A stretch of 64,000 nt of DNA. Origin: Tessaracoccus lacteus (GTDB lineage: Bacteria; Actinomycetota; Actinomycetes; Propionibacteriales; Propionibacteriaceae). The stretch's first letter is position 1. The number at the start of each line of letters is the position of its first letter. Positions 8,543-16,782 of this stretch are shown piece after piece. The notes under the pieces are model-generated. The model ran no database searches. It was not told the DNA's origin and saw nothing but the letters and a program-made list of their open reading frames with translations. Where the stretch lies: the NCBI RefSeq assembly GCF_029917005.1, contig NZ_CP123967.1:2356001-2420000 (forward strand). The letters are read 5' to 3'. Position numbers and translations under genes: made by a program.

Positions 8543-9192
8543 TCAGCCATCCCAGGGAAGGTGACCTGGAGAGTGGGGTCTCTGTGGCACCGCGTCCTCC
8601 GTGCCCTGGTGGTGGGCGGACGCGTTCGCGGCCTCCGCCAGCGCGGTGGCCTGCGCCACGACGACGGCTCGGCGACCGTCGTCGGACACCGCCTGGTCGA
8701 GCACCACGGCGGCTAGGTGCCTCAGGGTCCACCAGCCGGCCGTCAGCGTGATGACCGAGAGCAGGAGTTCGGCTGCGGCGTCCGCCCGGAGGCCGGGGAT
8801 GGCGACCCGCATGGCCGCCGCACGGCTCGAACACAGGTGCCCGCGACGCTCGACCGCCGCCGGCGCGGCGAGCTCGAGGCTCTCCCAGGCGAGCATGCTC
8901 GCCGCCGTCGGGTCCGCACGGAACCGGTCTAACAGCCTCCCGGCGTTGTCGCCGACGGCTCCGGGCCCGGATCCGACGACGTCGACGCCCTCCAGGAGCC
9001 GGCCGAGTTGATCGGCCAGTGCCGCGTCGTAGAAGCCCCTCTCGTCTCCGAAGTACTGTAGACCCGCTCCTTGTTGACGCCCGAGTCGAGGCCGATGGCC
9101 TCCATCCGCGCGCCGGCGAACCCATGCGCGGCGAACTGGCGCGCCCCCGCGGCGAGCAGTCTGCGCCTCCTCGCCTCCGTGTCCCAAACCAT
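8543..9192 (-). pseudogene. TetR-family regulator, frameshifted
   Basis: The N-terminal half starts at 9192 (MVWDTEARRRRLLAAGARQF) and encodes a TetR helix-turn-helix through GVNKERVY. The C-terminal half continues in another frame (YFGDERGFYDAALADQL to the stop at 8543). Between them, TAC AGT ACT TCG should almost certainly read TAC nAG TAC TTC, so one base has been lost near 9058. The ligand-binding domain is otherwise well preserved (LLSVITLTAGWWTLRHLAAVV), so decay looks recent. Two operator-like palindromes lie between this gene and a divergent short ORF. Confidence 0.85.
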
Positions 9193-9211
9193 GAGCAAAT
9201 CCCACCGACCT

Positions 9212-9230
9212 CCCAAACAACCATTTGGAG
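9212..9230. promoter_or_regulatory. TetR operator-like palindrome 1
   Basis: CCCAAACAACCATTTGGAG is an imperfect inverted repeat (CCAAA/TTTGG) located 20 nt upstream of the frameshifted tetR start. It shares the CCAA-CA-CC-TTTGGAG pattern with the second site 44 nt away. Confidence 0.6.
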
Positions 9231-9254
9231 CTGGGTCGCACGAGCGTACGTTGA

Positions 9255-9276
9255 TCTCCAACCAGCCGTTTGGAGA
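9255..9276. promoter_or_regulatory. TetR operator-like palindrome 2
   Basis: Perfect 7-bp arms TCTCCAA and TTGGAGA are separated by 8 nt. The site sits just before the ribosome-binding site (AGGAG) of the divergent ORF at 9290. Together with the site at 9212-9230 it fits autoregulation plus control of a divergent target by the TetR protein. Confidence 0.65.
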
Positions 9277-9289
9277 TAGGAGTTGAGCG

Positions 9290-9388
9290 ATGAGGGCACT
9301 TGTTCTCGGGGAACGTCTTTGGGCCGCCAACGGTGGCCTGACCATCCCCGTTACTTCTGACGCGAGGGACTGCCGAAGGTTTGGTTGA
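9290..9388 (+). pseudogene. Truncated 5' end of the TetR-divergent gene
   Basis: An ATG with a good AGGAG site opens a frame of only 32 residues (MRALVLGERLWAANGGLTIP and on), whose stop codon lies inside the left end of the IS3-type element. The strong ribosome-binding site and adjacent operator suggest this is the start of the TetR target gene, cut off by the insertion. Its original function cannot be told from the remnant. Confidence 0.5.
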
Positions 9389-9430
9389 CTTCAAGACCGC
9401 ATGATTCCTGAGAGGGGTCGTGCTGAAAGG

Positions 9431-9763
9431 ATGGCAACCATGCCGAAGATCACCTACACCGACGAGTTCAAGCGCGACGCGGTCGCGTTGGTCGCCTCAG
9501 GTATCCCGCAAAAGCAGGTCGCCAAGGACCTCGGAGTGGCGAAAACCACGCTGCAGGCGTGGCTCCGTGACGCGAGGTTCAAGTCCCATGGGATGACCCC
9601 GACCACCGATCCAGAGGCGCGCAAGGACATGTCGCAGGCACTGCGTCGGATCCGCGAGTTGGAGATGGAAAACGAGGTGCTACGGCGCGCGGCGGCGTAT
9701 CTGTCGCAGGCTCACATCACGCCCCCAAAATGGCTCTTCACGAACGAGGGTGTAGTCGGTTGA
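9431..9763 (+). pseudogene. IS3-family OrfA (helix-turn-helix), 3' end overwritten
   Basis: MPKITYTDEFKRDAVALVAS and the leucine-zipper-like segment RRIRELEMENEVLRRAAAYL are typical of IS3-group OrfA. The protein follows its family as far as AAYLSQAHITPPK. The remaining residues WLFTNEGVVG come from the terminal repeat of the inserted ISL3 element. Starts are possible at 9431 (MATMPK) or 9440. The orfB start and frameshift region that should follow are destroyed. Confidence 0.85.
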
Positions 9764-11145
9764 GCGCGTCGATGGCCGGGTAGGGGTCGAGGTCTCCCGG
9801 ATGATGGAAGTTCTTCACGCTTGCCATCCCGAAAGACCTCGACTTGCTCCACCCTACGTTCGCGACACCTGACCTGACCACGTTCTGCCGCCTCGACGAG
9901 CTCGGGCTGGTCGCCGTGGGCCAGCTGCTCGAGCCGGGTCGGGCGACGATCGAGTGCCGCGTCGTCGACGATGACCCGTGGTGCCGGAAATGCGGCGCCG
10001 CGGGACACGGTGACGCGCCGGCTCGCGCACGAGCCGTTCGGCCACCGGCCGACGACTCTGCTGGTGCGGGTGCGCCGGTATCGGTGCGCGCACTGCCGGC
10101 GAACCTGGTGGCAGGACACCAGCAAGGCGGCGAGGCCGAGGGCGAAGATCTCCCGCGGTGGCCTGGAGTGGGCGCTGCGGGGCATCGTCGTCGACCATCT
10201 CACCGTGTCCCGCGTCGCCGCCGGTCTCGAGTGTCCTGGAGCGCCGCGAACGCCGCCGTCCTCGCCGAAGGCCGCCGTCGCCTGATCGACGACCCCACCC
10301 GGTTCGATGGGGTGACCACGATCGGTGTCGACGAGCATGTCTGGCGTCACACCCGGCTCGGCGACAAGTACGTGACCGTGATCATCGACCTCACCCCAGC
10401 CCGCGAGAAGACGGGCCCGGCACGGCTGTTGGACATGGTCGAGGGCCGCTCGAAGGCGGTGTTCAAGCAGTGGCTCGCCGGACGGCCCAAGGAGTGGAGC
10501 AAGCGGATCGAGGTGGTCGCGATGGACGGGTTCGCCGGCTTCAAGACCGCCGCCGCCGAAGAGCTCCCCGACGCCGTCCCCGTCATGGATCCTTTCCACG
10601 TGGTCCGGCTGGCCGGTGATGCGCTCGATGTCTGCCGTCGCCGCGTCCAGCAGGACACCACCGGTCACCGCGGGCTCAAGGGCGACCCGCTCTACAAGGC
10701 CCGCCGCACCCTGCACACCGGCGCGAGCCTGCTCACCGACCGCCAGCGGGCACGCCTGGACGCGGTGTTCGCGAGTGAGGAGCATGTCGAGGTCGAGGCG
10801 ACCTGGGGCATCTACCAGCGCATCGTCGCGGCCTACCGGGAACCCGACAAGAAGAAGGCCAAGTTGGCTATGGAGGCCGTGATCACCACGATCACCGCCG
10901 GGGTTCCGACGGCGCTGGTCGAGATCCGCAAGCTCGGCCGGACCCTGAAGCAGCGCGCCGCAGACATCCTCGCGTTCTTCGACCGCCCCGGCACCAGCAA
11001 CGGCCCGACGGAGGCGATCAACGGACGCCTCGAGCACCTCCGGGGCTCCGCCCTCGGCTTCCGGAACCTCACGCACTACGTCGCAAGATCGCTGCTCGAG
11101 GCCGGAGGGTTCAGGCCCGCGCTACACCCTCGTTCGTGAAGAGCC
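9732..11145 (+). mobile_element. ISL3-family insertion sequence, copy 1
   Basis: A 1414-bp element bounded by perfect 24-bp inverted repeats beginning GGCTCTTCACGAACGAGGGT. It is inserted in the IS3 element. The left flank ends CCCAAAAT and the right flank begins CCCAA before the next element starts, consistent with the 8-bp target duplication usual for ISL3, later interrupted by the second insertion. Confidence 0.9.
9844..11139 (+). pseudogene. ISL3 transposase with two compensating frameshifts
   Basis: The frame is open for 431 residues, and both ends match ISL3 transposases: CRKCGA zinc-finger start, GVDEHVWRH, AMDGFAGFK, TSNGPTEAINGRLEHLR. Residues of roughly 55-130 are out of register. 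The expected segment (RRYRCAHCRRTWWQDTS, VDHLTVSRVAAGL) is present in the +1 frame at about 10005-10235. One indel near 10000 and a missing G near 10232 (GGTCTCGAGTGTCC for GGTCTCGgAGTGTCC) shift the frame out and back. The second zinc-binding Cys pair and the helix-turn-helix region are lost, so the product is probably inactive. Confidence 0.85.
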
Positions 11146-11150
11146 CCCAA

Positions 11151-12585
11151 GGCTCTTCACAATCGAGGGTGTAGGTAGCGCTGTTCGGGGTTGCGGCGTG
11201 GCGGCTGGCTGAAGGGGTCGAGGCCCTCCGAAGATGGAAGTTCTCACGCTCCCCATCTGGAAGACCTCGACGTGTCCGACGCTACCTTCACGTGCCCTGA
11301 TCTGACTAGTTTCTGCCGTCTCGACGGCCTCGGGTTGGAAGTCACCGGCCAGCGCATCGAACCCGACCGTGCGATCCTGGCCTGCCGCCCGGTCGACGCC
11401 GACGACTGGTGCCGAGACTGCGGCGGCCAGGGCCTCATCCGGGGCTCGGTGGTGCGACTCTTGTCGCATGTCCCGCTGGGGTGGCGCCCTACCGTGCTGC
11501 ACGTGCGGCTCCGGCGCTATCGGTGCATCGAGTGCGGGCGGGTGTGGCGTCAAGACACCAGTGCCGCAGCCGAGCCGCGTTCGAAGCTGTCGCGTGCGGC
11601 GCTGCGTTGGGGACTGGAAGGACTTGTGGTCCAACACCTGAGCATGTCCAGGATCGCCGCCGGTCTCGACGTCGCGTGGAACACCGCCAACGACGCCGTG
11701 CTGGCAGAAGGACAGCGCGTCCTCATCAGCGACCTGGCCCGGTTCGACGGGGTCAAGGTGATCGGGGTCGACGAGCACTGCTGGCGCCATACCCGCCATG
11801 GTGAGAAATACGTCACCGTGATCATCGACCTCACCCCCACCAGGGACGGCACCGGTCCGGCGCGCTTGTTGGACATGGTCGAGGGACGCTCGAAACAGGT
11901 GTTCAAGACGTGGCTCGCCGCCCGCCCCCGAGCCTGGCGCAAGGGGATCGAGGTCGTCGCGATGGACGGATTCACCGGCTACAAGACCGCGGCGGTCGAG
12001 GAACTCGGCAACGCCACCACGGTGATGGACCCGTTCCACGTCGTCCGGCTCGCCGGCGAAGCGCTCACCCGCTGCCGCCAGCGCGTCCAGCAAGACACCT
12101 GCGGGCATCGGGGCCGCGCCGGTGACCCGCTCTACCGCGCCCGCCGCACCCTGCTCACCGGCGTCGATCTACTCACCGACAAGCAAGTCGCCCGACTGGA
12201 GGCACTGTTCGCCGACGAACAGCACACCGAGGTCTACGCGACATGGAGTATCTACCAACGGCTCGTCGTGGCTTACCGACATCCCGACAAGCAACTTGGA
12301 CGGTTCCTCCTTCAAGGCGTGATCGACTCGGTCAGCACCGGCGTCCCGAGAGACCTCGTCGAGCTCGTCAGCCTGGGCCGGACCCTCCACCGACGGGCGG
12401 CCGACGTGCTCGCGTTCTTCGACCGCCCCGGCACCAGCAACGGCCCGACGGAGGCGATCAACGGACGCCTCGAACACCTCCGCGGGATCGCCTTGGGATT
12501 TAAGAACCTGACCCACTACATAGCCAGAAGCCTCCTCGAAACCGGAGGATTCAAACCCCACCTACACCCTGCATTGTGAAGAGCC
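11151..12585 (+). mobile_element. ISL3-family insertion sequence, copy 2
   Basis: A 1435-bp element with 25-bp inverted repeats (GGCTCTTCACAAT then GGGTGTAGG) differing at two positions. It begins five bases after copy 1 ends, in the same orientation. The two copies are clearly diverged relatives, not a recent duplication. Its right flank is orfB sequence encoding the C-terminal third of the IS3 integrase. Confidence 0.9.
11272..12579 (+). CDS. ISL3-family transposase (intact)
   Basis: A 435-residue ISL3 transposase (DDE type) from a GTG at 11272; an in-frame extension to 11191 is possible but not conserved. It has the N-terminal zinc finger (CRDCGG, later RRYRCIECGRVW), a helix-turn-helix (LVVQHLSMSRIAAGLDVAWN), and catalytic blocks FDGVKVIGVDEHCWRH, VVAMDGFTGYKTAAV and TSNGPTEAINGRLEHLR that should supply the DDE triad. 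It is uninterrupted, unlike the copy upstream, so this element may be active and could act in trans on copy 1. Confidence 0.93.
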   Translation: MSDATFTCPDLTSFCRLDGLGLEVTGQRIEPDRAILACRPVDADDWCRDCGGQGLIRGSVVRLLSHVPLGWRPTVLHVRLRRYRCIECGRVWRQDTSAAAEPRSKLSRAALRWGLEGLVVQHLSMSRIAAGLDVAWNTANDAVLAEGQRVLISDLARFDGVKVIGVDEHCWRHTRHGEKYVTVIIDLTPTRDGTGPARLLDMVEGRSKQVFKTWLAARPRAWRKGIEVVAMDGFTGYKTAAVEELGNATTVMDPFHVVRLAGEALTRCRQRVQQDTCGHRGRAGDPLYRARRTLLTGVDLLTDKQVARLEALFADEQHTEVYATWSIYQRLVVAYRHPDKQLGRFLLQGVIDSVSTGVPRDLVELVSLGRTLHRRAADVLAFFDRPGTSNGPTEAINGRLEHLRGIALGFKNLTHYIARSLLETGGFKPHLHPAL

Positions 12586-12820
12586 CGATAACGCCGCGAT
12601 GGAGTCGTTCTTCGCGCTACTGCAGAAGAACGTCCTCGACCGTCGATTCTGGGGCACACGAGAGGAACTGCGCCTGGCCATCGTGTCCTAGATCGAGGGC
12701 AAGTACCACCGCAAACGCCGTCAACGCCGACTCGGGAAACTCACCCCCATCGAGTTCGAACTCATCAAGAACCCAGCCGCTACACTGGCGGCATACACTC
12801 GGAGGTCAACCAAACCTTCA
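12586..12820 (+). pseudogene. IS3-family OrfB, C-terminal remnant
   Basis: The sequence picks up mid-gene with DNAAMESFFALLQKNVLDRR and continues to KYHRKRRQRRLGKLTPIEFE, the typical end of IS3 integrases containing the last catalytic acidic residue. A TAG interrupts it at AIVS-stop-IEGKYH, where relatives have Trp. The N-terminal two thirds are missing, so this is dead sequence. Confidence 0.85.
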
Positions 12821-12942
12821 GCGGACCCCGATGCTCCCTCAGCACCTCGGAGGTCGGCGCGAAGGCCGCCTCAGCGGCGGCGAGCCCGATGCCGCCGAGC
12901 GCGCCAACACCGCACTCAGGCGCCTGACGACGATCCATGGTC

Positions 12943-13896
12943 TCAGGCTGCCGAATCGGCATCCGCCGGATGCGGAGCGGCCAAGAGCACCAATGAACAG
13001 TCATCTGAAGTTCTGGGCACGATAACGTCTCGGAGCGTCGCTTCCAGTTGTTCCTGCATCACCTCACTCGGAAGGTTCCGGCAGGCTTCGAGAAGCTTCG
13101 AACATGCTGGCGCCAGAGTCCGGGTGCGCTTCTGGAAGAGGGATACCTCGGGTCCGTCAGACATGAGTATGAAGCCGGAGATCGTCCGCGTCGACGTCGC
13201 GAGGTGACCCCGATAGATGCGCAGCATGCCAGCTGCACTGCGCGACGTGATGAACGTGGTTTCGTTCGCGAACTCGCCATTGTCTGGTCCTCCTAGGGGA
13301 CGTACAACCCTACGGCCACTGCGCAGCGCCACCTCGGAGGCCACCACACCGTCACCCAAATGGAGCGCGACGAACCGATCACCCTTCACCGCAACGAGAA
13401 GGAGTGTCGAGGCTAGGTCGCGGAGATCGCATCGCACAAGACGATCGCTGTCAAGAGATGGGTAGCCCAGACGAGCCCGGTCACTGTCTGTGAGGTCGAT
13501 TCCCACCCTCGCGGTCTCCGCCAGCTTCGACTGCAGCTGCCCAACCACCTCGGCTCGAATCGTCCCGAGATTGTTGGTCGCCCTGAAGATCCGTTCAAAA
13601 TCGTGGGCGATCAGGTGAGAGGCTTCCTGCACGAGGACCGCCGCACCGTAGTGAGACAGTCGTGCCGACCCTGCCCCATCCGCGAGGGCGCCGATATCTA
13701 TGCCAGTCGAATACCTCTTAAAGAGCACCTCGTCCTGACACGGGACGCCCCCAACCAAGTGGGACCGTCCCTGGTACCGCGCCCAGGCGGCTCGCCAGGG
13801 TCGCTTCCCTGAGCCACCGCTCTGGTCGACTGGCGAAGAAACGGACCGGGCTGCGAATCCACCCTCGTCGAGCTCTAGAGCCTGAAATCTGCCCAC
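12943..13896 (-). CDS. PP2C-type protein phosphatase of a TerY/Yeg-like module
   Basis: A 317-residue PP2C phosphatase (YegK-like). The metal-binding motifs are present: ADGAGSA (Asp73), LHLGDGVV (Asp182), ILMSDGPE (Asp247) and SDDCSLVLL (Asp298/299), with CQDE at 53-56 upstream. The GTG start at 13896 overlaps the vWA gene stop by 22 nt, implying translational coupling. It is the last gene of a five-gene operon and is inferred to reverse phosphorylation by the kinase encoded two genes upstream. Residues 1-40 are poorly conserved in kind, so an internal start is possible. Confidence 0.85.
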   Translation of the reverse strand: MGRFQALELDEGGFAARSVSSPVDQSGGSGKRPWRAAWARYQGRSHLVGGVPCQDEVLFKRYSTGIDIGALADGAGSARLSHYGAAVLVQEASHLIAHDFERIFRATNNLGTIRAEVVGQLQSKLAETARVGIDLTDSDRARLGYPSLDSDRLVRCDLRDLASTLLLVAVKGDRFVALHLGDGVVASEVALRSGRRVVRPLGGPDNGEFANETTFITSRSAAGMLRIYRGHLATSTRTISGFILMSDGPEVSLFQKRTRTLAPACSKLLEACRNLPSEVMQEQLEATLRDVIVPRTSDDCSLVLLAAPHPADADSAA

Positions 13897-14567
13897 GACT
13901 GGATTCCCGCCACGTCGAGCTCAACACCATCGCCCGGAGTCGACTGAGAGACCCGCGACACCGATGCGCTCAGCCAGGAGAAGAACGACTGGAAGTCGAG
14001 GCCTTGAAGCTTGAATGCAGGACGTCCTCCGGGGGCAAATCGGTTCAGCGTCGCCATGTCGGCGCCAGCCCCAATGCCGATTGGGAAGACGACGAGCTTC
14101 CTGCCGCCAGCAAGCTGCTGGACCCTGCTGATCTGTGCGTTCAACACGGCGCTGGAACCATTCGGCTCGCCGTCCGTCATGAGGACGAGCCACGGCTGGT
14201 AGTAGTCGATGCCGTTGTCCTTGTACGCCTGCTTGCGCTGCTCCAGGAGATCGAGCGACAACTGGACCGCCTCTCCGAGGGGCGTGAGGCCGGTGGCCTG
14301 CAGAACCGGCGCGTGCGGCTGGGTCATAACCGTCTGGAAGTCAGTCTCCTTCTGCACCGGTCCGAACGTGACGATGCTGATTTCCGCTGAGAACCTGGCA
14401 ATCTCATCACTGTGGATTGCCGCGTAGAACGACTTGACCCCCGAGTTGAGCTCCCTGATCGGAGCGCCCGACATCGAGCCAGAGCAATCGAGGCAAAGAA
14501 TGATCGGCACGCGAGCGGTTGGATTGTCTACGAGGTCGTCAAGTTCGATCAGGCTGGCAGCAGCCAT
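13875..14567 (-). CDS. vWA-domain protein, TerY/YegL-like
   Basis: A 230-residue single-domain von Willebrand factor A protein. The MIDAS motif is complete: DCSGS at residues 27-31, Thr95 in TGLTPLGEA, and Asp132 in VLMTDGEPN. Single-domain vWA proteins of this kind (TerY, YegL) are encoded beside a kinase and a PP2C phosphatase in stress and tellurite-resistance-type modules, where the metal-dependent vWA is thought to scaffold the complex. The ATG at 14567 has a GGAAGGA ribosome-binding site 8 nt upstream. It follows the kinase gene by 29 nt and overlaps the phosphatase gene. Confidence 0.88.
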   Translation of the reverse strand: MAAASLIELDDLVDNPTARVPIILCLDCSGSMSGAPIRELNSGVKSFYAAIHSDEIARFSAEISIVTFGPVQKETDFQTVMTQPHAPVLQATGLTPLGEAVQLSLDLLEQRKQAYKDNGIDYYQPWLVLMTDGEPNGSSAVLNAQISRVQQLAGGRKLVVFPIGIGAGADMATLNRFAPGGRPAFKLQGLDFQSFFSWLSASVSRVSQSTPGDGVELDVAGIQSWADFRL

Positions 14568-14596
14568 GTGGGATCCTTCCTTCGTACTGGTTTGGG

Positions 14597-16153
14597 CTAG
14601 CCACCGATGACGATGGCGATGAAGATCAAGATGGTTGCGATTGTGGCGGCAACGAAGAAGCCGACGACTGCTTCCCTCGAAGTGCTGTTCGGGGCTGGCG
14701 CCGCCACTGTGCTGCGCGTGGACGCCTGATGCGCGGGTGCGAGGCGCTTCTGCTCCTCGTAGCAGCGCCGGCAGAGGCCGTTGCGCTCGTCGTGCATCCA
14801 CTTGGCCGCGACGTAGCTGCACTTTCGGCACCCGACTTTCTTCCAGCAGTCCTGGCAGTATTCCCCTGGGCGTCCGACTGACAGGGTGAACGATCGGCGG
14901 CAAGTTGGATTCTTGCACCGGATCGTCTGCTGAGCTGTGCGATGTCCGACTGGAACCGCCGACGTGTGTCCGGCGGAGTGGACGACTGGGGGCCCCGAAG
15001 GCCGCTTGACGTGCTGGTCGCAGAAGATATAAAGGTTCTGCTGGGTCGGGATGAATCTGTGATCGCACCCGTCGATCTTGCACTTCTTCATCTTGCGGCG
15101 CGTGGGGAAGATGTCCATGGCCATAGGATCATTGCGAAGCATGATCTTAGCGCTACGTAGATACCCCGCGAACAAGTCAGACCACTGGGCGGCTGAGAAC
15201 CGCTTCGCAGGCGCAAAGTGCGCCTCGCCACGCTTGAACGTCTCGTAAAATGCGCGCCGTACCTTGTACGTGGTGTGGCTCCAGATGAAGCCCCACCGCC
15301 CTGGGGGAAGCGCGTCATCTCCGCCTTCGTAGGCGAACGCTCCGGTCTTGATGTTCTCGGCAGGGGAGCTTCCACCGACAGCCGAATATGGAGCCTTGCC
15401 GGGAAGCATGATCATGAAGAGCAGCGTGGCGATGGCGAAGTTCTCCATCGCCTGCGTCCGGAGGAAGGTCTTGAAGTCCTTGCCGCTCACCTCTGGGGGC
15501 GTGAAGTGCGCCGTTCCGACTGGGCACGGATAGCCCTCGATCTGATAGCTGTCACAGTCGACGAAGAAGACCTCAGTGGGAGACACGACGAGGATGTTGC
15601 TGGCATTGATGTCTCCCAGGATAACCCCTCGGTCATTCAGAAACCGGATCTTGTCGAGGATCGTGAGGCACAACTGGATCGTGTGCTCTCTGGTCCAGCT
15701 GGGAAACTTCGTCAGCAACAACTGGGGCACAAACACTGAGCGGCTGAGCTCCACGCCTTTGGCCTCCGGCATGAGGTAGCCGACGAACTCATTCTCCGAG
15801 TTGTAAATCATGGCCTCAGGGAAGCAGATTCCCTTGTAGCGGATCGGGCGAGCGATCATGGCACGCAGCTTCTCGAGACGATCGCCGGTCAGCTTGTCAC
15901 GCTTGTAGATCTTCGCGACGTAGCCGGCTACGTCCGTCTGAAAGACGGAGCCCTCGCCGCCCTCGGCGAGCTTCACGGTCAACTGGATCTGGAGGCGCTT
16001 CGCGCCGTCATCGGCCGACACACGAACCCCAAGGCGCTCGCCCTTCGCCGCCTGCTCGCCTGGCAGTTCACCGGTAAGAGGTAAGGGCCTTCCAACAGGC
16101 GCGAGTTGTGTCACCCGCGCGAACCGTTGCGTCTCCGGTATTGTGGTGCTCAC
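14597..16153 (-). CDS. Protein kinase-like protein with zinc ribbons and C-terminal membrane anchor (YegI/TerY-P type)
   Basis: A 518-residue kinase-fold protein. It has a Gly-rich loop (EGGEGSVF, 64-71), the ATP-site Lys81 in VAKIYK, a catalytic loop GDINASNIL (Asp181, Asn186) lacking the classical HRD, and VDCDSYQ (Asp199) in place of DFG. Several Cys clusters follow: C358/C363/C378; C413, C418, C433, C436; and C442, C445, C461, C464, consistent with two or three zinc ribbons. A single transmembrane helix spans about 495-516. The GTG start at 16153 overlaps the PIN gene stop by 4 nt. This is the architecture expected of the TerY-P/YegI kinases. Its substrate is unknown; the Gly-rich protein of the same operon is a candidate. 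Confidence 0.85.
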   Translation of the reverse strand: MSTTIPETQRFARVTQLAPVGRPLPLTGELPGEQAAKGERLGVRVSADDGAKRLQIQLTVKLAEGGEGSVFQTDVAGYVAKIYKRDKLTGDRLEKLRAMIARPIRYKGICFPEAMIYNSENEFVGYLMPEAKGVELSRSVFVPQLLLTKFPSWTREHTIQLCLTILDKIRFLNDRGVILGDINASNILVVSPTEVFFVDCDSYQIEGYPCPVGTAHFTPPEVSGKDFKTFLRTQAMENFAIATLLFMIMLPGKAPYSAVGGSSPAENIKTGAFAYEGGDDALPPGRWGFIWSHTTYKVRRAFYETFKRGEAHFAPAKRFSAAQWSDLFAGYLRSAKIMLRNDPMAMDIFPTRRKMKKCKIDGCDHRFIPTQQNLYIFCDQHVKRPSGPPVVHSAGHTSAVPVGHRTAQQTIRCKNPTCRRSFTLSVGRPGEYCQDCWKKVGCRKCSYVAAKWMHDERNGLCRRCYEEQKRLAPAHQASTRSTVAAPAPNSTSREAVVGFFVAATIATILIFIAIVIGG

Positions 16154-16782
16154 GACCGGCCGCCTTGCGCTCGTTCCCACCACGCCTTCGCCGGTGGTTC
16201 ATTTGTGACCGCGGCAGGCCGTGCTGCCGCAACTGGCCTCGGAGCGATCCCCGCTGCCTCCGCAGACCGCCCTGCGCTGTTCACCGACTTGAGGCGACCG
16301 CTCCCCGTCACCCGGCAAACTTCCATCGTCTTGCCTCGAGGAAGAATGGACTCGAAGCTCACGACTTTCTGGAGGTCGTTTGCGAGTGCTCGATCCTGAG
16401 TGACGAACATGAGGTTCGATTGGGTCCTGAACTTCAGTGCGACTGAGAGCAGGACCGCGTCGGCGAACGGATCATTGCTGTCGCCGACGACTTCGAAAGT
16501 CCCGCGCTTGATCAAGGGTGCGAGCTTTTCGAGGATGTACTTCGAGCGATCCGCCAGCCCGCGCTTGAATTTGGAATTCGAGTGTTTGACCAGTTCTTCG
16601 TAGTTCCTAGCGGTGAGCACTAGTCGGCCGTTCGTTGCGAGCCTCGCCAGTTCACCATCCCAGAACGCCTCCTCCTTGCGGGGGTCGTGCGTGATGGGTT
16701 GCCCATGTCGCTCGTCGCCCTTCCAGCACGAGTCGAGCAGGCTTGAAGTGTCGATGAACACGAGGGTCTTCCGAGTGCTCAT
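16150..16782 (-). CDS. PIN-domain ribonuclease-like protein
   Basis: A 210-residue protein with a PIN domain at residues 6-145. The acidic residues expected for a metal-dependent nuclease are visible: Asp11 (FIDTSSLL), Glu62/63 (NYEELVKH), Asp108 (DPFADAVLL) and Asp130 (FVTQDRALAND). The last 60 residues are Ala/Pro/Arg-rich and probably disordered. There is no separate antitoxin gene beside it, so it does not look like a VapC of a VapBC pair. Its start overlaps the upstream gene stop by 4 nt and its stop overlaps the kinase start by 4 nt, so it is built into the operon. An effector nuclease controlled by the kinase/phosphatase pair is an inference. Confidence 0.8.
   Translation of the reverse strand: MSTRKTLVFIDTSSLLDSCWKGDERHGQPITHDPRKEEAFWDGELARLATNGRLVLTARNYEELVKHSNSKFKRGLADRSKYILEKLAPLIKRGTFEVVGDSNDPFADAVLLSVALKFRTQSNLMFVTQDRALANDLQKVVSFESILPRGKTMEVCRVTGSGRLKSVNSAGRSAEAAGIAPRPVAAARPAAVTNEPPAKAWWERAQGGRS

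Larger units (their letters stand above)
9374..12820 (+). mobile_element. IS3-family element, interrupted and internally deleted
   Basis: The ends are near-perfect inverted repeats: CGAAGGTTTGGTTGAC at 9374-9389 and, reverse-complemented at 12805-12820, TGAAGGTTTGGTTGAC. The left part encodes OrfA and the right part the last portion of an OrfB integrase. Most of orfB has been replaced by two ISL3-family elements, so the IS3 element cannot transpose itself. No short target duplication is evident outside the ends. Confidence 0.85.

Noticed and set aside
8499-9299. A single 548-codon gene spanning tetR and the ion channel
   Set aside because: The upstream half is the wrong frame of the TetR gene; channel homology begins only at 8498.
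12821-12942. A dehydrogenase-like fragment (GGIGLAAAEAAFAP) on the minus strand next to the IS3 end
   Set aside because: Too short, with no start, motif or partner to support a gene call.
16150-16782. PIN gene as a VapC toxin of a VapBC pair
   Set aside because: No AbrB/RHH/MazE-like antitoxin gene lies beside it, and it is longer than VapC, with an extra tail and operon coupling to the kinase.
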